Positions 12,801-21,789 of a DNA stretch of 64,000 bases are shown piece by piece. Below the pieces are notes generated by a model. The model was given only the letters and a program-made list of their open reading frames with translations. It did not search any database and was not told the origin of the DNA. The stretch is from Nipponacmea schrenckii (taxonomy: Eukaryota; Mollusca; Gastropoda; Lottiidae): contig JAUJPP010000005.1 in the NCBI GenBank assembly GCA_030562195.1, positions 10,908,826 to 10,972,825 of the forward strand, read 5' to 3'. Within the stretch, counting starts at the first letter, position 1; every line of letters starts with the position of its first letter. A program made the translations under genes and the position numbers.

Positions 12801-14080
12801 AAAAGTTTTTTATCAGAAGAATTACTATCATTCTACTTTTCTACACCAAATTAGTGGGAGTTTAATTTTTTAGTTTATTGATGAGATGTTCTTTCCTGAT
12901 TGGATCATCCATTCACATTTATCATATCAAGGGTTTCACCCTCCTTTACTAGTTATTCAAAATATATGTAATGTTCATGTTCATTTTTTTTTTTTTTTTT
13001 TTTGAGTGGCAAATTAGAAATTTGTCACTCTTTGTTTTCATAAGACTTTTTTTTTTCGGGAAGCTCCCCAGCTAAACTCGAAAATGGTATAGACATTTGG
13101 TTTGAAAAATGAGATAAGATACGTACTGGAATAGAAAATGAATATTCATAACTGAAATTTCTATGCATCGGAAATGAGAAATTGCATAATAATAATTGAA
13201 TAATTGCATAACTTTGCTGCTAATTATCCGATCGTTTTGAAAATTACAGAATACAGAGAAGTCGCCTATAGAAATAAAAAGACATCATAAAAAAAAATTC
13301 TACCACTTCCGGTTTTTTGCGTTAGAACTTCACATTTAATTTTTTTTTAGCCCGATTGAATTTTTAAAAAAATTAAAAGGCTATATCAAATGACCTTGAA
13401 CTTCAATGACCCTGAATTTTTACAAGTAGAATGTTCTTGACCTTTGCCTATAGTGGTCGACAACAATTTTTTTGTAGCCGTTTTAGTTTTTAAAATAATT
13501 CAAAAGGCTATATCAAGTGACCTTGACCTTCAATTACCTTACTAATTTTCAAGTAAAATGTACTTGACCTAAGCTGTCCATACATATGCTTATAATGGTT
13601 GTTAAAAAGTTTGTTTTGAGTGTTTAAAAATTCAAAAGGCTATATCATGTGACCTTGTATCAAATGGCCCCATAGGGATTGTTTGCCACTCCACTTTTTT
13701 TCTTCTTTTTTTTTTGTTAAATAAGCTGTATCGATCGATGTGATGTTCCATGTTTGCAAATTATCACATTAGCAGTATGTTTACATGTTAATATATTTCA
13801 TATTTTATATATTTTCAGCCCTCTTCCAAGATCTGAGATTGTAGCAAATGCCTCATCAAAGGTTGGAGAAAGAGGATATAATTTGATTAGCAGTAACTGT
13901 GAACATTTTGCAAATTCGTGTCGATATAATTTTCCGAAGAGTCAACAAGTTGATAACTTGTTAGTAAGTCTGACGAATGCACCATATGTTACAAATGTTT
14001 CCACTATTCCATATAGTCATGAGAGCTTGAGGAAAGAAATTGATGATTTCAAGAAGTCTAGAAATGCGAGTACAAATTAA
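811..14080 (+). CDS. PLAAT: PLAAT-like (H-REV107/LRAT-domain) phospholipase A/acyltransferase, 183 aa, 3 exons
   Basis: Exons 811-916, 4545-4728 and 13819-14080 join in phase (1 then 2) to a 183-residue protein. Seen: GDTVEFKRGIFSHYGVYTGN near the N-terminus, then GDIVH, then a late NCEHF motif. These match the LRAT/NlpC-P60 core of the H-REV107 family with its His-His-Cys triad; I place them at His30, His42 and Cys124. Family role: a thiol enzyme that removes or transfers acyl groups on phospholipids (PLA1/2, N- and O-acyltransferase). Vertebrate relatives of similar length end in a hydrophobic anchor. Here the tail after Cys124 is polar (ends KKSRNASTN), so membrane anchoring is doubtful. 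Introns are 3.6 kb and 9.1 kb and full of repeats. All three junctions have GT/AG and restore the family alignment, so it is probably functional. Which PLAAT paralogue it corresponds to cannot be said. Confidence 0.93.
917..1620. other. Intron 1 of PLAAT-like gene, unremarkable part
   Basis: AT-rich intron sequence with a short TA run near 1203-1220. No coding or repeat structure recognised. Confidence 0.4.
1621..1845 (-). pseudogene. Possible adenain-type protease fragment of a Polinton
   Basis: A 74-codon minus-strand frame contains the word YFFDSYGLDP with a preceding GVHHSALF. This resembles the region after the catalytic His in Ulp1/adenain-like cysteine proteases of Polinton/Maverick elements (usually a His-Trp pair followed by a FDSYG-like strand). 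The part with the nucleophile Cys is not recognisable. It lies on the same strand as the Polinton integrase remnant at 3409-4073, with a Penelope element between. Function is lost. The match is short and the identification is tentative. Confidence 0.35.
1850..3408 (+). mobile_element. Penelope-like retroelement, 5'-truncated, RT plus GIY-YIG endonuclease
   Basis: Seen: a degenerate RT start at about 1860-1960 (SYDVVDLFTNIP), then YFSWGDELYAQFNGLPMGSP and a main open frame 2025-3026. That frame carries MGSPLSPLI, the RT box RKVDDVFAM (a YVDD-type active site with the first residue changed), then a GIY-YIG nuclease domain (GCVYKITC, EYIGETRRPLNIRTQEH). An RT followed by a C-terminal GIY-YIG nuclease is the hallmark of Penelope-like elements. 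A frameshift lies between about 1950 and 1968. RT sequence upstream is missing, so this is a dead 5'-truncated copy. The AT-rich 3' region runs to about 3408, where it meets the interrupted integrase frame on the other strand. Confidence 0.9.
3322..3366 (+). ncRNA. Degenerate hammerhead-ribozyme-like motif in the Penelope 3' region
   Basis: The order is a TTGATAA box (consensus CTGATGA), a hairpin whose arms GACGGAAG and CTTCGTC pair around TAC, then GAAAC. This is the core order of the hammerhead: box 1, stem II, GAAA box. Penelope-like elements are known to carry minimal hammerhead motifs. The G-to-A change in box 1 should impair cleavage. Stems I and III were not verified. Confidence 0.45.
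3409..4073 (-). pseudogene. Polinton/Maverick remnant: PLA2-like domain followed by rve integrase
   Basis: Two minus-strand open segments, 4073-3834 and 3791-3408, are in the same frame and are separated by one stop codon (about 3834-3836). The first has the glycine-rich loop (NNTGPG) and DAAA of a parvovirus-type phospholipase A2-like domain. The expected catalytic His-Asp pair reads Gln-Asp. The second has the integrase landmarks ADEIHTE, DIWSADLINM, YCLTVIDLYTRYAWVIPLKN and LWVDQRTEFY, i.e. the first two catalytic Asp of DDE. The third acidic residue is missing because the frame ends exactly where the Penelope element begins. This is a non-functional relic. Retroviral integrase is excluded by the Polinton-like surroundings of the motifs. 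Confidence 0.75.
4074..4544. other. Intron 1, flank of the Polinton relic
   Basis: Loose repetition of a GCTGTAAATCTA / ATTTACCGC-like word at 4138-4440. No coding signal. Confidence 0.3.
4729..5623. other. Start of PLAAT-like intron 2
   Basis: Contains a short run of a TGTGCCTAATTGA-like word at 4868-4960. Otherwise nothing recognised. Confidence 0.3.
5624..11398. repeat. 41-bp satellite array, about 140 copies
   Basis: A head-to-tail array of a 41-bp unit (core CATCCCATTTGTTATACACT, then TTTATATTCCCATTAGTCATA) runs nearly without interruption for 5.8 kb inside PLAAT-like intron 2. Variants are point changes (AGTAATA/AGTCATA, TATTCCC/TATCCCC, TTGTTA/TTGTGA), plus occasional 42-bp units with an extra T. 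Blocks of variant order recur, for example around 6600-6800 and 6840-7040, which implies segmental duplication within the array. No spacers, so not CRISPR. Because 41 is not a multiple of three, no long frame exists. Confidence 0.97.
11399..11703. repeat. Diverged inverted copy of the repeat at 1-480
   Basis: About 11443-11482 is the reverse complement of 421-459, and 11610-11650 matches the GGTGGATGTACTCGA segment of the first repeat in reverse complement. It joins the 41-bp array to the 30-bp array. A similar stretch (GATTTCATTCACA, GAGTACA) follows the 30-bp array at 12600-12640. Confidence 0.65.
11704..12590. repeat. 30-bp minisatellite, about 29 copies
   Basis: Unit TTCAGAAAGCCCTTTAGTGG followed by CTCCATAGTG, exact 30-bp period. 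The period is a multiple of three, so it is open on both strands (decapeptide VFRKPFSGSI on +, LSEHYGATKG on -). I take these frames as by-products of the repeat. Confidence 0.95.
12591..13003. other. Intron 2, low-information stretch
   Basis: A short repeat flank (12600-12720), then AT-rich sequence ending in a poly-T run (about 12986-13003). No gene seen. Confidence 0.3.
13004..13692. mobile_element. Hairpin-ended non-autonomous element, copy 1
   Basis: Begins GAGTGGCAAATT with a small palindrome (GAGTGGCAAAT...ATTTGTCACTC) and ends TTTGCCACTC, so the ends are inverted repeats. The body has about three degenerate ~125-bp units, each with GGCTATATCA, TGACCTTGA and CTTGACCT. The related copy at 27427-28802 is longer. 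No coding capacity. It lies about 125 bp upstream of PLAAT-like exon 3. Confidence 0.6.
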
Positions 14081-14091
14081 TGCGAATTTAA

Positions 14092-15166
14092 TGCAGTATA
14101 TCTAGTGCTTCTTTACCTACCCCTATTTCTATATGTCTTATAAACAGTATATCTAGTGCTTCTTTACCTAGGTCTATTTCTATATGTCTTATAAACAGTT
14201 TATCTAGTGCTTCTTTACCTACCCCTATTTCTATATGTCTTATAAACAGTATATCTAGTGTTTCTTTACCTAGGTCTATTTCTATATGTCTTATAAACAG
14301 TATATCTAGTGCTTCTTTACCTACCCCTATTTCTATATGTCTTATAAACAGTAGATCTAGTGCTTCTTTACCTAGGCCTATTTCTATATGTCTTATAAAC
14401 ATTATATCTAGTGTTTCTTTACCTACGCCTATTTCTATATGTCTTATAAACAGTATATCTAGTGTTTCTTTACCTAGGTCTATTTCTATATGTCTTATAA
14501 ACAGTATATCTAGTGCTTCTTTACCTACCCCTATTTCTATATGTCTTATAAACAGTATATCTAGTGCTTCTTTACCTATGCCTATTTCTATATGTCTTAT
14601 AAACAGTATATCTAGTGCTTCTTTACCTACGCCTATTTCTATATGTCTTATAAACAGTATATCTAGTGCTTCTTTACCTAGGCCTATTTCTATATGTCTT
14701 ATAAACTTTATATCTAGTGCTTCTTTACCTACGCCTATTTCTATATGTCTTATAAACAGTATATCTAGTGCTTCTTTACCTAGGTCTATTTCTATATGTC
14801 TTATAAACAGTATATCTAGTGCTTCTTTACCTACCCCTATTTCTATATGTCTTATAAACAGTATATCTAGTGCTTCTTTACCTACCCCTATTTCTATATG
14901 TCTTATAAACAGTATATCTAGTGCTTCTTTACCTACCCCTATTTCTATATGTCTTATAAACAGTATATCTAGTGCTTCTTTACCTACCCCTATTTCTATA
15001 TGTCTTATAAACAGTATATCTAGTGCTTCTTTACCTACACCTATTTCTATATGTCTTATAAACAGTATATCTAGTGCTTCTTTACCTACCCCTATTTCTA
15101 TATGTCTTATAAACAGTATATCTAGTGCTTCTTTACCTAGGCCTATTTCTATATGTCTTATAAACA
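14092..15166. repeat. 51-bp minisatellite, 21 copies, directly after the PLAAT-like stop codon
   Basis: Unit of 51 bp (CAGTATATCTAGTGCTTCTT, then TACCTACCCCTATTTCTATA, then TGTCTTATAAA). It starts 11 bases after the stop codon, so it is probably 3' UTR. Units differ mainly at one site, CCTACCCC versus CCTAGGTC/CCTAGGCC. The two types alternate in the first six or so units, which indicates an older 102-bp dimer. Period is 17 codons, so both strands stay open (360 codons on -, 211 on +). Confidence 0.95.
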
Positions 15167-15332
15167 TCAATCAAAACCTATGTGAATTGACTAGAATTAA
15201 AAGCTTAAATTAAATCCTAGATTTGTGTTTTATTGGATCTGTTCCCTTGTTTATTATTGAATCGTTTAGTAAGGTGTATTTAATATTCCGACAATACAAA
15301 ACAAACCGAACCATATGCACAGGTTAGGGAAG

Positions 15333-15895
15333 GTTCTATAGCACAGCCACTTGGTTCTATAGTACTGTCTGTAAGAGTGTTGGTTCTATAGCACAGTCGG
15401 TTAGTGTTGGTTCTATAGTACAGTCAGTTAGAGTGTTGGTTCTATAGCACAATCCGTTAGAGTGTTGGTTCTATAGTACAGTCAGTTGAGTGTTGGTTCT
15501 ATAGCACAATCCGTTAGAGTGTTGGTTCTATAGCACAATCCGTTAGAGTGTTGGTTCTATAGCACAATCCGTTAGAGTGTTGGTTCTATAGCACAATCCG
15601 TTAGAGTGTTGGTTCTATAGCACAATCCGTTAGAGTGTTGGTTCTATAGCACAATCCGTTAGAGTGTTGGTTCTATAGTACAATAGTTAGAGTGTTGGTT
15701 CTATAGCACAATAGTTAGAGTGTTGGTTCTATAGCACAGTCGGTTAGTGTTGGTTCTATAGCACAGTCTGTTAGAGTGTTGGTTCTATAGCACAGTCTGT
15801 TAGAGTGTTGGTTCTATAGCACAATCCGTTAGAGTGTTGGTTCTATAGCACAGTCAGATAGAGCGTTAGTTCTATAACACAGTAGGTTAGTCACA
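15333..15895. repeat. 29-bp minisatellite, about 19 copies
   Basis: Unit GTTGGTTCTATAGCACAATC followed by CGTTAGAGT. Units in the middle are almost identical; edge units are diverged or shortened. Confidence 0.92.
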
Positions 15896-16135
15896 GTCGG
15901 GTATTGGTTGTCAGGGTTGAGGGTATGAGTTGCCAGGGTTGAGGGTATGGGTTGTCAGAGTTAAGGGTATGTGTTGTCAGGGTTGAGGGTATGTGTTGTC
16001 AGTGTTGAGGGTATGGGTTGTCAGGGTTGAGGGTATGGGTCGTCAGGGTTGAGGTTATGGGTCGTCACGGTTGAGGGTATGAGTTGTCACGGTTGAGGGT
16101 ATGAGTTGTCACGGTTGAGGTTCATACCTTCAACC
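15896..16135. repeat. 22-bp minisatellite, about 10 copies
   Basis: Unit GAGGGTATGGGTTGTCAGGG followed by TT, with point variants. The G-rich strand is +. At its end a short inverted piece (TACCTTCAACCCTAACAAAG) follows. Confidence 0.88.
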
Positions 16136-16422
16136 CTAACAAAGCATACGACCTAACCCTAACAAAATAAACCGATGAGATTTGATCTTCGGCCTTGACG
16201 CTACAGCCTACGGCACTTTAAAGAAACATTAATACAATACATCATTACACAGTCCTGGGTTTCTTCTCGTCTTAATAATGCCGTTCTTGAGCAACATGAC
16301 CCAACTCCTTTCATTGCATCGATAGTATAAAGGTTAAGAGTTCACTTTAACCTGGTAAAGGGAGACAACCGACTTTTTACCGTTATACAGAGAGAAAAGG
16401 GTAAAAGGTGAACGGATTAAAG
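16136..16422. other. Upstream region of the GST-like exon
   Basis: 287 bp with no repeat that I recognise. Presumably promoter/5' UTR of the exon at 16423. Confidence 0.3.
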
Positions 16423-16506
16423 ATGCCGGGGACTAAATTGATCTATTTTAACGGTCGAGGACGAGCTGAAATCATCAGGATCGTTCTAGGATATCTGGAA
16501 ATTGAG
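16423..16506 (+). CDS. First exon of a sigma-class glutathione S-transferase (partial)
   Basis: Twenty-eight codons from ATG to a GT donor (GAG|GTCAGT, phase 0). They contain KLIYFNGRGRAEIIR, the typical start of sigma-class GST and S-crystallin proteins, with the catalytic Tyr at position 8 (glutathione activation). The next exon should continue the thioredoxin-fold half. I could not find it in 16507-21789. It may lie in the 500-N gap at 17508, since a TTTGTTTAG acceptor-like site precedes the gap by about 35 bases, or the exon may be an orphan of a broken gene. Family function: conjugation of glutathione or prostaglandin isomerisation in the cytosol. Confidence 0.72.
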
Positions 16507-17507
16507 GTCAGTTGACATTTGCAGTTATTATTCCAATTCTGTAATCTAGTAGCAGTCTGTCTGCTTTCAGAAGATCTTTGGCTTAAATAACTCACAGACG
16601 CCTGAAATTTGTTCACTATGTTGATATTGGCCCTTTTAATGTTATAGTGCATCTCTGCATATGAGATGTATAAGACTGAAGTATTTTGTTGTGACATTAT
16701 AAAATGAATATGGAAAGAATGTAGATATTGATAGTAGACTATACTGTAACACCAGGGTTTTAAGTGTATGAGGTTAAATAAATATAAACATGATATCGAA
16801 TATTTCACCATTCTCTACAAGCCTGCTATTGTTACTACATGACGAATCGTTTTACTAGATTATAACCAAGCCACCTTTATATATTTCACCATTCTAGATT
16901 ACCTCTGTTATTATTATTAGATCACATTATCATTTTACTTGCTTATAACCAAGCCATCTTTATACATGGTTTCGTAATATTTCTTGCCCCCTTGAAATTT
17001 GTGATAGTGTTCAATCCTCAGAGAACGTCATTTGTTCTGCCCCTCACAGTAATCGATGTCCCACTAGGTATACGGGCTGGCTATGGGCCAGGTTTGTAAA
17101 GATGTTTACTTATATCTATTAAGGTTATTTTCGAGACACCGAATAAATCAATTCACAGCTGTTCTATTTAGTCAGACTGTTACCCAAGCTGTTGAAAATA
17201 TCTAATGGTGTTGGCTTAACTCATCCTGACTACAGAACATAGTCGCCGTATCTAACGATCAAGCTCAAGGACCCCCCCCCCCCCGCCCCTTTATTTCAAC
17301 CATGTGACCAACAAAGACCACCCAATTTTCATTTAAAAATTTCCCTTTAAAATTTGAAATTTAAGCCCTTAATTTTAATATCACCTTTCCCCAATTTTTT
17401 AAAAGTTTCAAGGGGGACACCCAGCCCCTCTCTAACGAACGAACGCCCACGGATGAACCCCTTTTTTGTTTAGTTGGTGATACGGGTAAAATTACGATGG
17501 AAGATAT
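16507..17507. other. Putative GST intron, no coding exon recognised
   Basis: AT-rich with a poly-C run at 17271-17284. About 16790-16970 holds two similar ~110-bp segments (ATTTCACCATTCT, TATAACCAAGCCA). No second GST exon is convincing. Confidence 0.35.
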
Positions 17508-18007
17508 NNNNNNNNNNNNNNNNNNNNNNNNNNNNNNNNNNNNNNNNNNNNNNNNNNNNNNNNNNNNNNNNNNNNNNNNNNNNNNNNNNNNNNNNNNNNN
17601 NNNNNNNNNNNNNNNNNNNNNNNNNNNNNNNNNNNNNNNNNNNNNNNNNNNNNNNNNNNNNNNNNNNNNNNNNNNNNNNNNNNNNNNNNNNNNNNNNNNN
17701 NNNNNNNNNNNNNNNNNNNNNNNNNNNNNNNNNNNNNNNNNNNNNNNNNNNNNNNNNNNNNNNNNNNNNNNNNNNNNNNNNNNNNNNNNNNNNNNNNNNN
17801 NNNNNNNNNNNNNNNNNNNNNNNNNNNNNNNNNNNNNNNNNNNNNNNNNNNNNNNNNNNNNNNNNNNNNNNNNNNNNNNNNNNNNNNNNNNNNNNNNNNN
17901 NNNNNNNNNNNNNNNNNNNNNNNNNNNNNNNNNNNNNNNNNNNNNNNNNNNNNNNNNNNNNNNNNNNNNNNNNNNNNNNNNNNNNNNNNNNNNNNNNNNN
18001 NNNNNNN
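17508..18007. other. Assembly gap, exactly 500 N
   Basis: The round number is the usual placeholder for a gap of unknown length. Missing GST exons could be here. Confidence 0.95.
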
Positions 18008-18339
18008 TTATTCCCTTGAGTTACAAGTAAGGGAGTATCCCTAACACCGTCTCTAATGGCCATTACAATTTACAAACCGTATTTGTAATGAAAGTATGTA
18101 ATTCATTACATCTGGAGATGATTTTTTAATTGAAAGAAAGAAAGACGTCGAACTGTTTCCTGTCAGAATAGATAAGGTAATAAATAAAGATTTATCACGT
18201 GGTATGTTCATATGTAGGCTACCTATATACCTAATGAATAATTAAAACAAGGTACAAAAATTAAAGACATTACACCATCTTTACCTCGATTTTTTACAAA
18301 AGTGTTCATTAGTTTTTGTATATATATCATGCTTCTTAT

Positions 18340-18452
18340 TAGTTCCGGGCTCGGTTAGTACTTGGATGGGTGACCGCATTGGAACTCCGATTGCTGTACA
18401 CGAAAAAAGAAGCCGCCTTCATTAGCCCATAAGATGCAGAGGAGTAGGCCGT
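18340..18452 (+). mobile_element. SINE-like element with 5S-rRNA-derived head
   Basis: 18341-18400 matches the 3' half of 5S rRNA (GGTTAGTACTTGGATGGGTG, ACCGC, then GCTGTAC), including the internal control region and the end. It is followed by CTTCATTAGCCCATAAGATG CAGAGGAGTAGG, the same tail seen after a tRNA-like head at 35615. The 5' half of 5S is absent, so this is not a functional 5S gene. Confidence 0.7.
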
Positions 18453-18454
18453 GT

Positions 18455-18945
18455 CCTTATTAGTTCTAAAACCACTAGCTTTGACCTAGGAAAAGCTGGT
18501 AGATATGATCCTTTAGAACCTATATGGTTATTGCCCAAGTAAAATCATTACCAAGAGGTTTGTCCTAGGATTAGATGGTAGATATGATCCTTGAGAACCT
18601 AGGTTATTATCAATGTAAAAAAAATTACCAAGAGGTTTGACCTAGGACAAGCTAGTAGATATGATCCTCGAGAACCTTAGTTGTTATCCATGTTAAATTA
18701 TTACCAAAAGGTTTGTCCAGGAAAAGCTGGTAGACATGATCCTTGAGAACCTAGGTTATAATCAATGTAAAATCATTACCAAAAGGTTTGTCCAAGGACA
18801 AGCTGGTAGATATGAGAACTAGGTTATTATCAATGTAAAATCATTACTAAGAGGTTTGACCTGGGACCAGCTGTTAGAAATGATCCATGAGAAACTAAAT
18901 TATTGTCCATGTGAAATCATTGCCAAGAGGTTTGACAAGTTGGAA
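18455..18945. repeat. ~90-bp tandem repeat, about 5-6 units
   Basis: Units share CCAAGAGGTTTGACCTAGGA, AAGCTGGTAGATATGATCCT and GAGAACCTAGGTTATTATC. Single or few copies of the same family occur at 23866-23965, 42135-42320 and 47035-47250, and in reverse complement at about 39045-39115 and 56405-56480. Confidence 0.85.
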
Positions 18946-19780
18946 GACAACAATAGCCTAATATGCAACCATAATAAGTACGATTTTTAAGCTTTACAAG
19001 TACAAGATAGAAATATAGAATTAGTGGTAGATATCCCTTTAAAACATAAACCATTAATTAACCTCAATTCCTACGCAATTAGTTATACAGGTAGTAACTT
19101 CATTAAAGACAAGCCTTCCAAATTCTAGAGACAGGTTTTAGTCTGTAGTGGTGGGCGTAAAAGGCTTAAAAAGGGGCAACTACCAATAAGCTGAAAGCAC
19201 TTGCATTGGTCGGAATTTTTTTTTTTTACTTTTTACGATGGTTTTACCAGGTTGTGTGATAAATAAAACAAATTTACCCAGCAAGGACTACAGAGTTAAC
19301 AAGCCCTTTGTTGAATTAACGATATTAGCTATGTGGACTCTCTTTAACATTTGCTCAATCCACGAAGCCTTATATTGAAAATACTATTTGATATGTGGAC
19401 TCTCGGCAAGGAATGTTCAATCAACGAACAAACACTCACTCAACACGAAATAAAATATTAGATTTGTAGACTCTCTACACTAACACTTATAGGGAAAATA
19501 ACATTATTAGCTATGTGGACTCCCTGAAAGCAATAACATCATGTTATGTCCCAGTTAAGTTCGTGCTAATATAGAAGAGCTATGACAGTTTGTGGTAGAA
19601 ATTCTATTGAGTACATACCCCCAAGGTAAACTCTAGGTGCATTTCGTGTAGTTTTCAAACAACCCAAGTTACTTGAGAGTTCTTCATTTTTCAACAACCT
19701 TAAAGATGAAGTCCCGGTTTTTTTTTTAATGAAAACCTTAAAAATAAAAAAAATAATTACCCCATTTTTTTTGGGGAAGG
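18946..19780. other. Intergenic, dispersed repeat pieces
   Basis: Contains four copies of TATGTGGACTCTC-like words (19328-19530), the same family as the array at 24688-24980. No gene seen. Confidence 0.35.
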
Positions 19781-20025
19781 TTTGTAGGCGACGTGACCCA
19801 CCCCACTTTTGGTTTATGGTCATTATACATGGGGTGACGTGACGCCCCCCCCCCCCCATCTTTCGTCAATGATCATTATACTAGGGGTGACATAAACCAA
19901 CCCCCAGCTCCCTTTTGGTCAATGATCATTACACATGGAGTGACTTAAACCAATCCCCACCCCCCCCCCCCCTTTTGGTCAATTTTCATCATATATGGGG
20001 TGGCATGACACCCCAACCCCCTTTG
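19780..20025. repeat. ~63-bp repeat with poly-C tracts, about 4 units
   Basis: Units carry TTGGTCAATGATCATTATAC, ATGGGGTGAC and a run of C of variable length (up to 14). Likely prone to slippage and to sequencing error. Confidence 0.75.
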
Positions 20026-21789
20026 ACAATACGGTATCTTCAAATGCGTCCCTATTACACTTTACTTGAACTGGCCTCATGAAGTTTGCTTTACCGAAAC
20101 TCTACCGATATCCTTTCCATTATGGAATTGTTTTCGTGGGTATCCAACTTGAACAGGTTTTAATTTCGGTATATGTGGTACCTGTCTATTTCCAATGAAA
20201 ATACAGTTAATTTTAGCGTGAAATATGTATCTTACTTTAGTACAGGAATCTTAATAACAAGCTACTTGTTTTTATACGAAATACGTCGGTGCTTTGAGAG
20301 AAAACAAACTTCCGTGTTTCGACACGATTAGACTATGCCAATACGAACATCTGTTAGGCTTCAAACAGGAGTGCCGTCACGGAAGGTGCGGGGTAAATTA
20401 TAACTTATATAGCTGTAAATACAAAGGGTCGGGATGTTCTACCCCGCCCCCCCCCCCCCCCCCAACCCTTCTTCCATTTAATTCAGATCCCTGGGTGCTA
20501 CACGATCTAGATTAATTTTAATGAAATACTGCGTTCAAACGATTATAAAAATGCATGAAAATCTAAAAATGTTTCGGTGAATGTATTTACTACAAATGTA
20601 CTCAGTGATCATCCAGCTTAAAAATTTATAGGTTTTAAAACAGTTTTAATTTAATTCCAAACAAATTTTCCCGTTTAAAGAAACAGGTTTTTACACTTTG
20701 GTCGACCGTTTACTGGGGTTTTTTAAAAACAAAATTTGGGTGATTTGAAAACCCCGAAAAGGTTTGGTTTTTGAGAAAAAAAATACGACACTACGTCGAA
20801 CGAATTTACAGAAGAGTCATCCCTTTTCCAATTTATCTTTTCAATTATTTTAAAAGCCCTGTTCCAAAAGATCATTTTAGAATTAAAATCCAAATGCTTT
20901 CCCCCGGTTTCGATGGAAGCCATTTAAATTTTTAATTATTTAAACTGACCAGTTCACTTTTTAAACTGGGGGGTTTTAATTAAAATCTTAAAATTGGATA
21001 TTTGTTAAAATTTTTGTCGCAGAAAAAAGGAATAGTTTTTAGATGTTCCAAAAATAATACAAGACACAATACGTCAAAGACATCACAGAAGAGCTCATCA
21101 CATTTGCCAATTGATACATTTACGTAATTATTATGTAATAACCTGTATAAACCAAACACGACTACTTTTCCCTAGAGATCTATAAATGGCCGAAATACGA
21201 CTATTCACCCCTAAGGAATTCTCGATGGCCAATGCCGATAAATTAATCTATTGAATTCATTCTATACTGTACGTGTTAATACATTTTATTAGGGGAAACA
21301 TAGGGGCGATTTAGTAATTGATTTAGATAGGTCTTAATAGATTGGATATTTGATCTAGTTCCCAATATTTCTGTCGACAGAAAAAAACAAATGAAGAATT
21401 AGGTTCTCTACGGACGTAAAAGACTTCGCCATTGTTTGCAAAAGAAGAGGCTTCAATAATCATAGCCAATACGATATCCTATTCGTAATGTTATCTTATT
21501 GACATAGGCCTACAGATCTATAGACCCTGAGCATATTTTGTTTTCTTTTTTTCTAAGGGTTTTTTCACTCTATTTGTTAAAATACAGGTATTTGGTTTCA
21601 TTTTATTACATGGGTAACTTCACTCCATTCTAGCTCTTACGTAGATCCAAATAAACAAACTTAAACAAAGGGATAAATTAAAATAAAGAGATAAGATAAA
21701 GTACGCCATTGTAGTCTTTATTCGTGGATGAATTACCTCCCTTATACAAGTCACGTGATAAAGTGAAAGTAGAGATAACAGTAAACAAA
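20026..21789. other. Intergenic region upstream of ACY1a
   Basis: AT-rich, with a poly-C run at 20447-20463. An open frame at 20294-20515 has no recognisable domain and ends in a translated poly-C run, so I did not call it. The last ~100 bp before 21790 should hold the ACY1a promoter/5' UTR. Confidence 0.35.

Noticed and set aside
14088..15213. Open frames of 360 codons (-) and 211 codons (+)
   Set aside because: Same reason, from the 51-bp array. Kept only as a finding.
17470..18063. Frames across the N run
   Set aside because: Artefacts of unknown bases; the same applies to 53649-54245.
18340..18400. 5S rRNA gene
   Set aside because: Only the 3' half matches, it has substitutions, and it is joined to a SINE tail.
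20294..20515. 73-codon Cys-containing frame
   Set aside because: No recognised domain, ends in a translated poly-C run; no evidence it is coding.
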